Below the pieces are notes generated by a model. The model made no database searches, was not told the origin of the DNA, and saw nothing but the letters and a program-made list of their open reading frames with translations. A stretch of 27,200 nt of DNA, taken from a virus. Location of the stretch: positions 1 through 27,200 of the IMG/VR virus record IMGVR_UViG_3300012931_000067. One strand, written 5' to 3'. The position numbers were made by a program, and so were the translations under genes. Of this stretch, positions 6,830-15,304 are shown one piece after another (position 1 is the stretch's first letter; every line of letters begins with the position of its first letter).

Positions 6830-7387
6830 ATGTCGGCTACGATTGCGCTCGATACAGACGGATTAGAAATGCTCATGCTCTTTCGCCGCGCTACTGCTGA
6901 AGGCCAACGCCTTCGCCGGCGGGTTTTGGAACCGTGGCAGACTAGCATCGTGTGTGGTGACACGGTGTGCATCCCCAACTGGGAAACGGGCCGGATGATT
7001 ATAGCCGGGGTGTATGGGGGTAAAGAACTAACCGGATCACCCGACCATTTGCTCTGTGTGGTCTACACCAACGGGCACAAATCTCAAGTTATCAAGGTGT
7101 GGCGTGGGCATGTTCTTCTTGCCGTGTCATTGTCCATCGAGGAGCTTCGCGACGTGACTGTGGAGGAGGCCGCCCATCCATACAACGGGTGGGAGCGACT
7201 CGTTCGCCAAGTCATTTTCGAGAATCGCGGCCGGTATCGCGAGGATCTATCGAACATCGCGGCTAATCTGGTCGTGTCTAAACTGGCGCTCGAAGATCCG
7301 GCGTTGCTGGACTCGATCCGGCACCTTCCTGCAAGTACACTCGACATGGCCTTTACGCTACCGGCAGAATCCACGGTCTGGAATTGA
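6830..7387 (+). CDS. protein of unknown function
   Basis: I do not recognise this 185-residue protein. It begins behind AAGGAG, ten bases after the previous stop. Residues about 35-100 alternate strands and loops (SIVCGDTVCIPNW, GRMIIAGVYGG, LLCVVYTNGHKSQVIKVW), suggesting a small beta-barrel such as an SH3- or OB-like fold. Residues 105-170 look helical. No signal peptide or membrane segment is seen. Confidence 0.6.
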   Translation: MSATIALDTDGLEMLMLFRRATAEGQRLRRRVLEPWQTSIVCGDTVCIPNWETGRMIIAGVYGGKELTGSPDHLLCVVYTNGHKSQVIKVWRGHVLLAVSLSIEELRDVTVEEAAHPYNGWERLVRQVIFENRGRYREDLSNIAANLVVSKLALEDPALLDSIRHLPASTLDMAFTLPAESTVWN

Positions 7388-7388
7388 G

Positions 7389-7583
7389 ATGCGACAGACT
7401 ATCCAAGCCACGCGTCAAACCGCCCCAGCTCAGGTGAAAGTCCATGAGAAGCAGTTGCAACACACGCACACTTGCGTATGCGGGCGGGTCATACGCGGAA
7501 ACGGCTTCTTTCACCATACAAAACACTGCCCGATATTCCAGTTACGGGCTGTGACACGTCCGAGTCTTCTGGCGGAGGGTTAA
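7389..7583 (+). CDS. small zinc-finger-like protein
   Basis: This 64-residue basic protein carries CVCGRVIRGNGFFHHTKHC, a C-x-C then His/His/Cys arrangement over residues 29-47 resembling the small C2HC zinc fingers found in many phage proteins. The ATG lies one base after the preceding stop and has only a weak ribosome site, so coupled translation is likely. Nucleic-acid binding is a reasonable guess, not shown. Confidence 0.55.
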   Translation: MRQTIQATRQTAPAQVKVHEKQLQHTHTCVCGRVIRGNGFFHHTKHCPIFQLRAVTRPSLLAEG

Positions 7584-7733
7584 ATGGCTGATGACAAACC
7601 GGCTAAACTATATGAGGCTCTACAGCGGGTGTTTGATGGCGTGTTTGTGGCAACGGAGGAGATCACGAGTCGTCCTCCTGTCCCGGCGGCACCGACGCCG
7701 CCTCCCGCAATGCGAGATGACCCATGGGGGTAA
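7584..7733 (+). CDS. 49-residue protein of unknown function
   Basis: The ATG follows the previous TAA directly and has GGAGGG about 5 bases upstream. The 49-residue product begins MADDKPAKLYEALQ with a probable short helix, then a Pro-rich stretch (RPPVPAAPTPPP) and the tail MRDDPWG. Tight packing between two genes and a good ribosome site support it, although it is short. Its last ten bases overlap the longest version of the next gene. Confidence 0.5.
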   Translation: MADDKPAKLYEALQRVFDGVFVATEEITSRPPVPAAPTPPPAMRDDPWG

Positions 7734-7735
7734 CG

Positions 7736-8314
7736 ATGCCGAGCGGGAGCCCGAAAGTAGCCCCACGAGTCCCCACCCTGACTGTGCGCGGCCCGGCTAG
7801 CGGGGATCTGTACATCTTCCGTATCCCCACTCTTGACGAGTACCAAGAGCTGCTTGAATTACATGAGACTGGCTCGTACGTCGGTGCGCGCCCGCCACTG
7901 GTTGACTGGATCGCCCGACATCTGGTTCTTAGGATCAACACGAAGCGTGAGTCGGACATTGATTTTTCAGACTTAGAACGTGATGATGCGCAAGCCATCC
8001 GCCGAGCCGTTCGCGGCATGTTGCAGCAGCGGTCGCACGGTAGGTGCTGCGTATGCGGCACTGAGACGCCGGCAACGGCTGTAACGGTTTGCGATGTGTG
8101 CTTTGGTAAAGGCTGGGCACCCGCGGGTAGCGTTGACAGTTTCCACACGGAACTTGGGACGGCCCGCATTCTGGGTACCAGTCGATGGGCGCGCCGTGGA
8201 GATGAGGTGGCGTATCTTGATCCCCAATCCCGACCCAAACTTACGACAATTGGGGATTTGCACGATCAACGAGATCGTTCAGTTACGGACCCTACCGACA
8301 CCGGGTCGTTTTGA
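7736..8314 (+). CDS. protein of unknown function with zinc ribbon
   Basis: This protein has about 192 residues. An ATG four codons earlier (7724) is also in frame; I prefer 7736 because GGGGG precedes it at a usable distance and it avoids the overlap. Residues about 30-50 contain FRIPTLDEYQELLELHETG. A Cys cluster CCVCG ... VCDVC (about residues 104-121) forms a four-Cys zinc ribbon. The C-terminal region is basic and unstructured-looking. It is the last gene before the terminase. A terminase small subunit or another packaging partner would fit by position only; I see no helix-turn-helix that would support it. Confidence 0.55.
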   Translation: MPSGSPKVAPRVPTLTVRGPASGDLYIFRIPTLDEYQELLELHETGSYVGARPPLVDWIARHLVLRINTKRESDIDFSDLERDDAQAIRRAVRGMLQQRSHGRCCVCGTETPATAVTVCDVCFGKGWAPAGSVDSFHTELGTARILGTSRWARRGDEVAYLDPQSRPKLTTIGDLHDQRDRSVTDPTDTGSF

Positions 8315-8414
8315 TAGCTAACCCACCGACGACCCACCTCACCTCCACGGCGTATTTTTGACTTGATTTTCCCGTCTCATTTCGGCAAGATACCATCTGT
8401 GGAGGTTCTTGCCG

Positions 8415-10301
8415 ATGCCCTACAAGCTTCCGAAGTCATCCGGAACGGTTGAATCCGTTGAAAATACTCGTAAACTCGATACGGTATTCATCGACAATAT
8501 TCGGGACACGGAAGAGATCGCTGAAGAGTTTATCCAGTCAGCGATTAAGGCGGAGACCTCCGCTGACCGAAACTTGCTGCTATCCGACGACGAGATTTGG
8601 GAACTTTCCATTAAGCTTCTCACGTACTGCGAAGCCCAAGCCGGTATCCAACTTTTCATATTTCAACGAGCCTTCGCCCTCCGCCTGATTTACTCCGTCC
8701 TCATCGAAGATGCCGACGAAATCTCTGCCTTGTTCTCGCGACAGTCCGGAAAAACCGAGACTGTTTCAGTCGTTGTCGATGGTCTGCTCATTATCCTGCC
8801 TATCATCGCCCGAACTGACCCGTATTCACGGGACGACCGGTTCTCCAAATTCAAACATGGCTTCTGGGTTGGTGTATTCGGTCCGACGTACGAGTTGGCC
8901 GGTATTATGTACAGTCGTATGCGGACCAATATCTTCTCGGAGCACGCCCGGCAGGTCTTAGCCGACCCGGATATTGCAGTCGATTTGAGCGCCTTCAAAG
9001 GTAAAGCTCTACGTTTCCCGAACGGATCGTTCGTTGACGTGCAGTCGGCTGGTCCTGGGGCAAAGATCGAAGGCAAAACTTACCATCTAATCATCGTCGA
9101 AGAGTGTCAGGACGTTCCCACTATCAAGATCACGAAGTCGATCCACCCGATGTTGGCCTTCAATGCGGGGTCTCTATGTAAGATCGGCACTCCAAACCCC
9201 GACAAAAACAACTTCTACACGGTGTGTACGCAGAACCGGTCGTTCGATGCGCGCTTCCTGGCGGATAACTCGGCAGAAGCGTTCGCGCGCGTGCGCCGCC
9301 ACTTCGAATACGACTACACCCATATCTGCGCCGTCAATCCGAAATACGCCAAGCACATTGCAAAAGAAAAAGAACGTCTCGGATTCGACTCGGACGAATT
9401 CCGTATGTCGTATCGTCTGCACTGGTTGACGGAACGAAACCGCTTCATCACCGAGGAACTACTGGACAAGTGCGCTATTCGGCGCGGAGTCACACTACTC
9501 TGGCGCGATGACGATGGCGAGGTTAAAGGGCAGTTCCAGATCAGTGCCCTCACACAACCTTCGTATGGCGGAACGGTAGTGGCGGCCATCGACTTTGGTA
9601 AAGTCAAGTCTGCTACCGTCGTTACTGTAGCTCAGGTCTGGTATGAACGCCCGTACTACGATGGGCAGGACGAACGCTACCGACTGCACGTGTTGGACTG
9701 GTTGGAAATCGAGGGCGACGACCACGAAGTCCAGTATCCGCAAATTCTGGATTTCCTCAGCCGCTACCCACAACTGCATAAGTTGATCTGCGACGCGACT
9801 GGCAAAGGTGACCCGATTTACTCTCGCCTCAGTGCTGACTTAGAATGCAACGACACCGTCGTTGTTCCCTTCATCTTCTCGACCCAATCCAAGCATGATG
9901 GTTACACGATTCTGGGGAAGGAATTGTATGCGCAACGGACCACGTATCCGTATGCCAAAGAGACCATGACTCGACGCACGAAACGGTTCCACCAGCAGAT
10001 GGTCGATCTGTCAAAGACCTGGAAGGGCCGTCACATGGTCGTCGAGAAGCAGGCCGACGATCCGGGGGCGCAGGATGACTACGCTGACTCCCTGATGATG
10101 CTCTGTTGGGCAGCTAACGTGGATAAGAGTGGTCATACGGAAGAAGTGGACAATCCTTTCCTGAACACGACGCGGAGAAACATCCTACTCGGCGCCCGCC
10201 GGCAGCGTGCCTTCTGGGGGACCGGCTCACCTGGGGCACCTCGTCAGGCGCGCAGCACACTCCGTAGCTGGGCTCAGTTACAACCAAACGCAATGAGGTA
10301 G
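8415..10301 (+). CDS. terL: terminase large subunit
   Basis: This 628-residue protein is the packaging motor ATPase and nuclease that moves phage DNA into proheads. Walker A is SRQSGKTE (about residue 108). Walker B is LIIVEE (about 226-231), with the catalytic Glu in the EE pair. The RNase H-like nuclease has Asp in AAIDFG (about 393), Asp in ICDATGKGD (about 460) and the DDYADS motif (about 555-558). Length is typical. GGAGG at 8401-8405 is 9 bases before ATG 8415; a TTG two codons earlier is too close to it. The portal gene starts two bases after its stop, as in most tailed phages. Confidence 0.96.
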   Translation: MPYKLPKSSGTVESVENTRKLDTVFIDNIRDTEEIAEEFIQSAIKAETSADRNLLLSDDEIWELSIKLLTYCEAQAGIQLFIFQRAFALRLIYSVLIEDADEISALFSRQSGKTETVSVVVDGLLIILPIIARTDPYSRDDRFSKFKHGFWVGVFGPTYELAGIMYSRMRTNIFSEHARQVLADPDIAVDLSAFKGKALRFPNGSFVDVQSAGPGAKIEGKTYHLIIVEECQDVPTIKITKSIHPMLAFNAGSLCKIGTPNPDKNNFYTVCTQNRSFDARFLADNSAEAFARVRRHFEYDYTHICAVNPKYAKHIAKEKERLGFDSDEFRMSYRLHWLTERNRFITEELLDKCAIRRGVTLLWRDDDGEVKGQFQISALTQPSYGGTVVAAIDFGKVKSATVVTVAQVWYERPYYDGQDERYRLHVLDWLEIEGDDHEVQYPQILDFLSRYPQLHKLICDATGKGDPIYSRLSADLECNDTVVVPFIFSTQSKHDGYTILGKELYAQRTTYPYAKETMTRRTKRFHQQMVDLSKTWKGRHMVVEKQADDPGAQDDYADSLMMLCWAANVDKSGHTEEVDNPFLNTTRRNILLGARRQRAFWGTGSPGAPRQARSTLRSWAQLQPNAMR

Positions 10302-10303
10302 CC

Positions 10304-11875
10304 ATGGCTCTTCCCGTTATGTCCCAAATTGATGCGGCGCAGTACATTCCGATGTTTGCGGCTGGAGCCGGCGCAAATCTGGCGGCTTACGGGTCGTCAG
10401 ACTACGAGAACACCGACCGAATTTCTCGCTACCTGGAATACTGGCGATTTTATAAAGGTCGTCATTGGTCGTACGACCGGGCCGCCGAGACCGGCGAGCC
10501 GACGGTGACGATTAACTACTCTGCGGCGTTGGCAGATAGACAAAACTCGTTCTTGATGAAGAATGGTTTCGACATCACGCTGCCGGATCTTCCGCAGACC
10601 GTTCAAGACGACTCCATCGACCGTATGTTTATCAAGAATGTGCTCGATGAGACATGGCAGGCAAACCACAAGGTTGTGTTCAACTTTGAACTAGCTCAAT
10701 GCGGCGGGGTGACCGGTGACGCATTCCTGTATTTCTCATGGCAGGACCGTGACCCCCTATCCGATCCGTACGTGCAGGTGGATATTCTCCCATCCCACTA
10801 CTGTTTCCCAACGCTGGGCGGACCCTATGGACGTGACAGGAAGTATGTAGAGGCGTTCACCATTGTATTCCCCGTCTACCGTGCCCGGCGCGACCGGTTC
10901 GGACGCTCGCAGCGGGGGAACGCCCAAGAGTTAGTGATGCGGTCGGAAGTCTGTACGGCTACGACTCGGACGGTGTACGAAGGAAAAGACGTAGTCCAAG
11001 GACCCGATCCAAATCCGTTCGGAGAGATTCCGATCGTTCATATTCCTAACTTTCCTGTTTCCGGTGACTACTACGGTCTGTCCGACCTGGTGAACATCGT
11101 CAGCCTTCAGCAGGAACTGAACGAGAAGTGTACCGACGTTTCGGACATCATCAACTATCACTCGGCGCCGCTGAACGTCTTTACTGGAGCACAACCGAAT
11201 CAGTTACAAGGCGGGACTAACCGCATGTGGTTCCTACCGGCCGGTGCGACCCATACTCTAGCCGAACTTCGTGGTGATCTGGCAGCGAACCTGGAGTATA
11301 TCAAGTTCATCCGGCAGTGCATCTTTGAAATGGCGAATACCCCGGAGTCGGCTCTCGGACACAGCGAGGCGAAACAGCAACAGCAAGCTGCCGCTTCGCA
11401 GTCAATGGAATACTTGCCTCTCGTAGACCGGCGGGCCGTCAAAGTCCAACTATATGGCGACGGGCTGATGCTCGCCAATCGGATGATCCTGAAGATCAAG
11501 GAGATCATGGACCCGGCATTCCGCACCCAAATGGACGCCACGGGTCTAACGGGGGCGGCCCGATACCGTACGGGCATCGTCTTCAGTGAGGCATTTGGTC
11601 GAAATGAAGACCTGGAACTGTCCCGGACACAGCAAAAGCTGACTATGGGTCTGACGACCCGCGAACGTGCTCTGCGTGACTTAGGCCATGGAGAGGCGGA
11701 CGCTAAGAAAATCGTGGCGGAGGCCCTGGCCGAAAAGCGGGCCGATGCAGAGATGCAGTTGTCGATGGCGACAGCACAAAAAGAAGCCTCCGGCAATCCA
11801 AATCCCCAGCGTCCTAATCCCAATGTGCAGAGTGAACACCGATCCACTACGGTGGAGAAGAAGGCCACATCGTAG
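10304..11875 (+). CDS. portal protein
   Basis: This 523-residue protein follows the terminase directly and precedes the capsid genes. It has portal features: an N-terminal YWRFYKGRHW stretch near residue 45, a middle region with PNPFGEIPIVHIPN, the long helix LQQELNEKCTDVSDIINYH, a conserved-looking TPESALG segment near residue 345 and a charged helical C-terminus ending in a Gln/Asn/Pro-rich tail. The portal dodecamer forms the DNA entry channel and docks terminase. Assignment rests on sequence character plus position. Confidence 0.9.
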   Translation: MALPVMSQIDAAQYIPMFAAGAGANLAAYGSSDYENTDRISRYLEYWRFYKGRHWSYDRAAETGEPTVTINYSAALADRQNSFLMKNGFDITLPDLPQTVQDDSIDRMFIKNVLDETWQANHKVVFNFELAQCGGVTGDAFLYFSWQDRDPLSDPYVQVDILPSHYCFPTLGGPYGRDRKYVEAFTIVFPVYRARRDRFGRSQRGNAQELVMRSEVCTATTRTVYEGKDVVQGPDPNPFGEIPIVHIPNFPVSGDYYGLSDLVNIVSLQQELNEKCTDVSDIINYHSAPLNVFTGAQPNQLQGGTNRMWFLPAGATHTLAELRGDLAANLEYIKFIRQCIFEMANTPESALGHSEAKQQQQAAASQSMEYLPLVDRRAVKVQLYGDGLMLANRMILKIKEIMDPAFRTQMDATGLTGAARYRTGIVFSEAFGRNEDLELSRTQQKLTMGLTTRERALRDLGHGEADAKKIVAEALAEKRADAEMQLSMATAQKEASGNPNPQRPNPNVQSEHRSTTVEKKATS

Positions 11876-11903
11876 GTCCTGGTCTGTCACGACGAAATTT
11901 TAG

Positions 11904-11932
11904 TTGACAAATCAGGGTATGTCATAGACAAT
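11904..11932 (+). promoter_or_regulatory. sigma70-type promoter before scaffold/capsid genes
   Basis: A perfect -35 TTGACA (11904-11909) and -10 GACAAT (11927-11932, four of six matches) are 17 bases apart in the 133-base gap between portal and the basic protein gene. Transcription should start near 11939. The rest of this gap holds the 12-base leader element at 11950 and nothing else I recognise. Confidence 0.7.
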
Positions 11933-11949
11933 AGGTATGTAAGTGCCGT

Positions 11950-11961
11950 CACAGATTAGAC
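11950..11961 (+). repeat. 12-base leader element, copy 1
   Basis: CACAGATTAGAC is identical to 17179-17190. It lies 47 bases before the ATG at 12009 and 35 bases before AAGGAGG. The second copy keeps almost the same distances, so I treat it as a conserved untranslated element of virion-gene mRNAs. Confidence 0.5.
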
Positions 11962-12008
11962 CTGCCTGCCGTTTCCGATAATCCAACTTCCATCACAAGG
12001 AGGCCACT

Positions 12009-12230
12009 ATGGCTACGAAACGCAGTGCCGGTAAAGTCTCGGGTAAGAGCAACACGGGTAAACGATTTCAGCAAGATCGCGGCAAAATCACCACCTTCAA
12101 CGCCTCCGACGCGTCTCGTAATACGGGCGTCGTCGGCCACGCCGGCTCGGTTCCGAACACCATTTCCTCAAGCGACGGCGCGAGTGTCTCGCAAGTTCGC
12201 AAGCTGAAGAAAGCCCCGTCGGGCCGTTAA
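12009..12230 (+). CDS. small basic protein of unknown function
   Basis: This 73-residue protein follows AAGGAGG and is the first gene behind the capsid-region promoter. It is rich in Lys, Arg, Ser and Gly with few hydrophobic residues, so probably disordered. The N-terminus (ATKRSAGKVSGKSNTGKRF) and C-terminus (RKLKKAPSGR) are both strongly basic. Position before scaffold and capsid suggests a head-associated or DNA-binding minor protein; that is inference. I do not recognise a family. Confidence 0.6.
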   Translation: MATKRSAGKVSGKSNTGKRFQQDRGKITTFNASDASRNTGVVGHAGSVPNTISSSDGASVSQVRKLKKAPSGR

Positions 12231-12269
12231 TCAGCGCATCCACCACCCTTCTACGACAAAGGAATAGAC

Positions 12270-13136
12270 ATGGCTAATCCGGGTCAGACTGACGACAAGA
12301 CTACGACTCCTGACGGCACCACCACAACTACGACAGGTCAGGGCCAGCAGACGACGACCACAACTGGGGATGATAAGGGTCCCAAACCCGAAACGGTGAC
12401 CTTGCTTCAGACCGAGTTTGACCGCATCGTCACGAAGGCGCGCACGGACGAGAAAAAGCTGCGCTATAGCATGCAGGAGCAGTACGACGCGAAGATCGCG
12501 GAGGAAGCTGCGGCGCGTGCGAAAGCGGAAGCTGAACTGTCTGCACTGAAGGCGAGTATGCAGACTACCACACCGGCCACCGGCGCGTCCTCAACTACGC
12601 AAACCGCCCCCTCGACGACGACCACGACCACTGCGACGGCTCCGACAACTACCACAACTCCAGCCGATAAAACTCCGCCTATGGTGGACATCGCGGACTT
12701 GGAGAAGCGGATGGAGGAGAAGTTCCAGCGGTCCCTGAGCGCCGTTCGAGACGAAGCGGCTTTGCGTATTACAATGGCCGAGGCCACAGCACACCGTGAG
12801 CGGGTGCTTAGGGAATCGGGTCTCAGTCCCGAGTTCGCCGAGTTTGTTGTAGGAGATACCAAGGACCAAATCGACGCTTCACTCGCAAAAGCGAAGGAAA
12901 AGCAGGACAAACTGACTCAGTCCATCGAGGCTCGGCTGCGCAACGAGAACATGCAGTACGTCCCCCGCGGTGGCCTGGCGCTGTCGGATACCACGGACGG
13001 CCGTTTTGGACCGGACCTGGGCAACTTCTCGGCACACGACCGGACCCGAGTGGCCCGCATTCGCGACGAGAAAGAATACCAGCGTGTCAGTGCGGCTCTT
13101 GACCAACGCATCATGGCGGAGTTGAAGCGCACGTAA
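12270..13136 (+). CDS. prohead scaffolding protein, Thr-rich
   Basis: This 288-residue protein precedes the major capsid protein. Helical, charged segments suited to coiled coils lie at about 45-97 and 138-228, as expected of a scaffold that guides capsid assembly and leaves before DNA fills the head. Two Thr-rich tracts separate them (about 10-33 and 99-130), with runs of five or six Thr. Different Thr codons are mixed within the runs, so they are not recent triplet slippage. The C-terminus (RIRDEKEYQRVSAALDQRI) is basic/acidic mixed and could bind capsid. Identification rests on position and coiled-coil character; no protease gene is visible beside it. Confidence 0.75.
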   Translation: MANPGQTDDKTTTPDGTTTTTTGQGQQTTTTTGDDKGPKPETVTLLQTEFDRIVTKARTDEKKLRYSMQEQYDAKIAEEAAARAKAEAELSALKASMQTTTPATGASSTTQTAPSTTTTTTATAPTTTTTPADKTPPMVDIADLEKRMEEKFQRSLSAVRDEAALRITMAEATAHRERVLRESGLSPEFAEFVVGDTKDQIDASLAKAKEKQDKLTQSIEARLRNENMQYVPRGGLALSDTTDGRFGPDLGNFSAHDRTRVARIRDEKEYQRVSAALDQRIMAELKRT

Positions 13137-13159
13137 CCCTCTGAAAGGAACACGCGCTA

Positions 13160-14122
13160 ATGGCCAATCCCATCTATACCGGTTATCAGTCGAATGGCAA
13201 TGTCGTTGCCATTCCGCAGCTGCTGCTCGACAAGTACTCGATGGAGATCGAGCATCTCGCCCTGCCGCAAATGCGTTTTGAAGAGTTCGCCGTTCATAAG
13301 GACGACTTCACGAAGGGCGACGGCGACACGATCATCTTCACGCGCTTCAGTGACATCGAAGGCGGCGGCCCCCTTCAGGAAAGCAAACCGCTTACCGAGA
13401 CCAACGCGAAGGCGTCGCAGTACAGCGTGACGGTCACTGAATACGGTAACGCGATCGGCGTGACCGAGAAGATGCTCCAGCTTTCCATGATCGACGTTCT
13501 CAAGGAGTATGCGATCCTGCTCGGCCGCAACTACTCCCGGACCGTGGACCGCATGCTGCGCGATGTCGTGTTGAGCACCTCCCACTACCTGTATGCGGGC
13601 GGCCGTGACGACCGTTCCGAGCTGGTGGGTGGTACGGACTACTTCGACGTGGAGTGCGTGCGTAATGCGGTCGAAATTCTTCAGACCAACGACGCCCCGA
13701 TGTTCAACAACGACTTCTACGTCTGTATGCTGTCCGCGCACCAAGTCGCCAGTGTCAAACGCGACCCGGAATGGGTGGCCGCTCACAACTATGCCAATGA
13801 CCGTGCCCTCTTCACCGGTGAACTAGGTCGTTGGGACAACGTGATCTTCGTGCAGACGTCGCAGATGAAATGTGGCACCCGCGGTCGCGCTGACTATGAT
13901 GCCACTCTCACCGGCGCCGCGAAGGGCGGAGCCACTCCGGCCGACGTGTTCGTTGCGTCGATCTTCGGCGACAACGCTTACGGTATCGCTCGCGCGTTGC
14001 CCGTCGAGCTGCGTCAGAAGATCGCCGAGGACTACGGCCGCAAGCACGGCTTGGCCTGGTACTCCATCATGGCCGGCGCCATGCTGAACGAGGACTACAT
14101 CATCCGTGTCGAGACCGTTTAA
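13160..14122 (+). CDS. major capsid protein, N4-gp56 family
   Basis: This 320-residue protein has the character of the N4 gp56-like family with HK97 fold. The N-terminal arm is followed by DGDTIIFTRFSDIEGGGPL and SVTVTEYGNAIGVTEKMLQLS near residues 55-110. Then comes a helical spine region (EYAILLGRNYSRTVDRMLRD) and later VASIFGDNAYGIARAL. The C-terminus WYSIMAGAMLNEDYIIRVET is typical of the family. It forms the icosahedral shell. AAAGGAA precedes the ATG. Codon choice is visibly biased to C/G at third positions, as expected for the most abundant virion protein. Confidence 0.93.
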   Translation: MANPIYTGYQSNGNVVAIPQLLLDKYSMEIEHLALPQMRFEEFAVHKDDFTKGDGDTIIFTRFSDIEGGGPLQESKPLTETNAKASQYSVTVTEYGNAIGVTEKMLQLSMIDVLKEYAILLGRNYSRTVDRMLRDVVLSTSHYLYAGGRDDRSELVGGTDYFDVECVRNAVEILQTNDAPMFNNDFYVCMLSAHQVASVKRDPEWVAAHNYANDRALFTGELGRWDNVIFVQTSQMKCGTRGRADYDATLTGAAKGGATPADVFVASIFGDNAYGIARALPVELRQKIAEDYGRKHGLAWYSIMAGAMLNEDYIIRVETV

Positions 14123-14132
14123 GGAGTAACCC

Positions 14133-14480
14133 ATGGCCGGCAAGTTCAAGTCCCAAACTGTGACACCTCTCGTAGATGCAACTGCGCGGGAGTTGGACGA
14201 ACCGGTCGTGGAGACCTCCGATAGCGAGCCCCTGGAGCAACCGTGCCTGGGGGTTTCGCTACCGGAGATCCTGCCACCTCCCGAACAGCCCGTTCCGTGT
14301 GTCGCTGGCTTTGTGGGTCTTCCATCGGCTAGTACGGCGGACTGGGTAAAGGCCGCGTGTCTGATTACGGCCCGACCAGGATACGGTGGTCGCCCCTGGG
14401 CGCTGACGAAGGGGGAGACGGTAATGCTGCCGAGGGAAGTTGGTCTGGCTCTACGCAAAGCTAAGATGGTGTCATTCTAA
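14133..14480 (+). CDS. small head protein of unknown function
   Basis: This 115-residue protein follows the capsid gene behind AAGGAG. The N-terminal 60 residues are Pro/Glu-rich and probably flexible. The C-terminal 30 (RPWALTKGETVMLPREVGLALRKAKMV) resembles the short G-E-x-V-x-LP...A...L...K-M-V module found in small proteins near head-tail connector genes of tailed phages. Position suggests a head-completion or decoration role. Its stop overlaps the next start by one base. Confidence 0.6.
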   Translation: MAGKFKSQTVTPLVDATARELDEPVVETSDSEPLEQPCLGVSLPEILPPPEQPVPCVAGFVGLPSASTADWVKAACLITARPGYGGRPWALTKGETVMLPREVGLALRKAKMVSF

Positions 14481-15304
14481 TGGCGTTTCTACCGGATATT
14501 ATTCGACAAGTTCGACGGGCCATGGGGGATACTGATCCACCCCCGTCGTTTCGCACATCCGTTCTCTATCCCGACGAGTTTTACGAAGACGCAATCCGAT
14601 TTGCTCTTAACAAATTGAAGTCCGATCTCGCGTCGCTCACCACGGATTCTCCTCCCCCACTATCGTGGACGCTCCAAACCGTTCCGGAGGTTCGAACCTT
14701 TCTCCTGGTTAAGCTCGCCATTATCCAGATGGCCCAAATCAGGGGATCAGAATCTGCCGGAAGCGTGTCTGTGCAGTCTGAGTCCTTGGTTGGCTTGACT
14801 AAGGTTCAACTGCCAAACCTGACGATCGAAGAGCGGCAAGCCGCTGATGCGACATCGGTCGGTCCGGCGTTCTGGCTCAAGCTTCTGGACCGACTACAAC
14901 GGGAATATGACCATGAGCTGGCCGGGATGGTGGCTACGAAAGCAGCCTACTATGGCCCGGCCATTTCCATGTCGATGACCCGCGTTAGCCCCCGTACGGG
15001 CGGCGTGGTCTCAAAGCAACTGGATCAAGGACTTCCACCGACAACCCTCGATGCGGCATACGTGGCCGGGACTTTGACCCTGTCATGGCAGCCCATTTAT
15101 GCGACCACCTTCATGTACTATGAGCTGCACCACATTGCCCCTGGCTCCAGGCAGTCCATCTTGGCGACGGAATGGGACAACATGGTAGCTTCGCGTGAGA
15201 TTCCAACTACGCTGGGCTCCGGGCGACACCGGTTCTATGTGTCGGTTGTCAATCGCAATGGGATCGGCGCGATCAGCAATACGGTGGAGTTAAACGTCAC
15301 ATGA
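14480..15304 (+). CDS. head-tail connector with C-terminal fibronectin-III-like domain
   Basis: This 274-residue protein starts with helical connector-type sequence (PDIIRQVRRAMGD, then YPDEFYEDAIRFALNKLK), like gp6/gp15-type adaptors that sit under the portal. Residues about 190-274 instead form a beta-sandwich-like unit, LTLSWQPIYATTFMYYELHH through RFYVSVVNRNGIGAISNTV, with the Trp and Tyr spacing of a fibronectin type III or similar Ig-like domain. Such domains decorate phage surfaces and may bind sugars or proteins. One-base overlap upstream and a 4-base ATGA overlap downstream point to coupled translation. The adaptor role is inferred from position. Confidence 0.7.
   Translation: MAFLPDIIRQVRRAMGDTDPPPSFRTSVLYPDEFYEDAIRFALNKLKSDLASLTTDSPPPLSWTLQTVPEVRTFLLVKLAIIQMAQIRGSESAGSVSVQSESLVGLTKVQLPNLTIEERQAADATSVGPAFWLKLLDRLQREYDHELAGMVATKAAYYGPAISMSMTRVSPRTGGVVSKQLDQGLPPTTLDAAYVAGTLTLSWQPIYATTFMYYELHHIAPGSRQSILATEWDNMVASREIPTTLGSGRHRFYVSVVNRNGIGAISNTVELNVT

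Noticed and set aside
8358-8396. Possible promoter before the terminase (TTGACT or TTGATT, then GATACC)
   Set aside because: No -10 match falls 16-18 bases from either -35 candidate. The 100-base gap 8315-8414 otherwise shows only a T-rich stretch and the terminase ribosome site.
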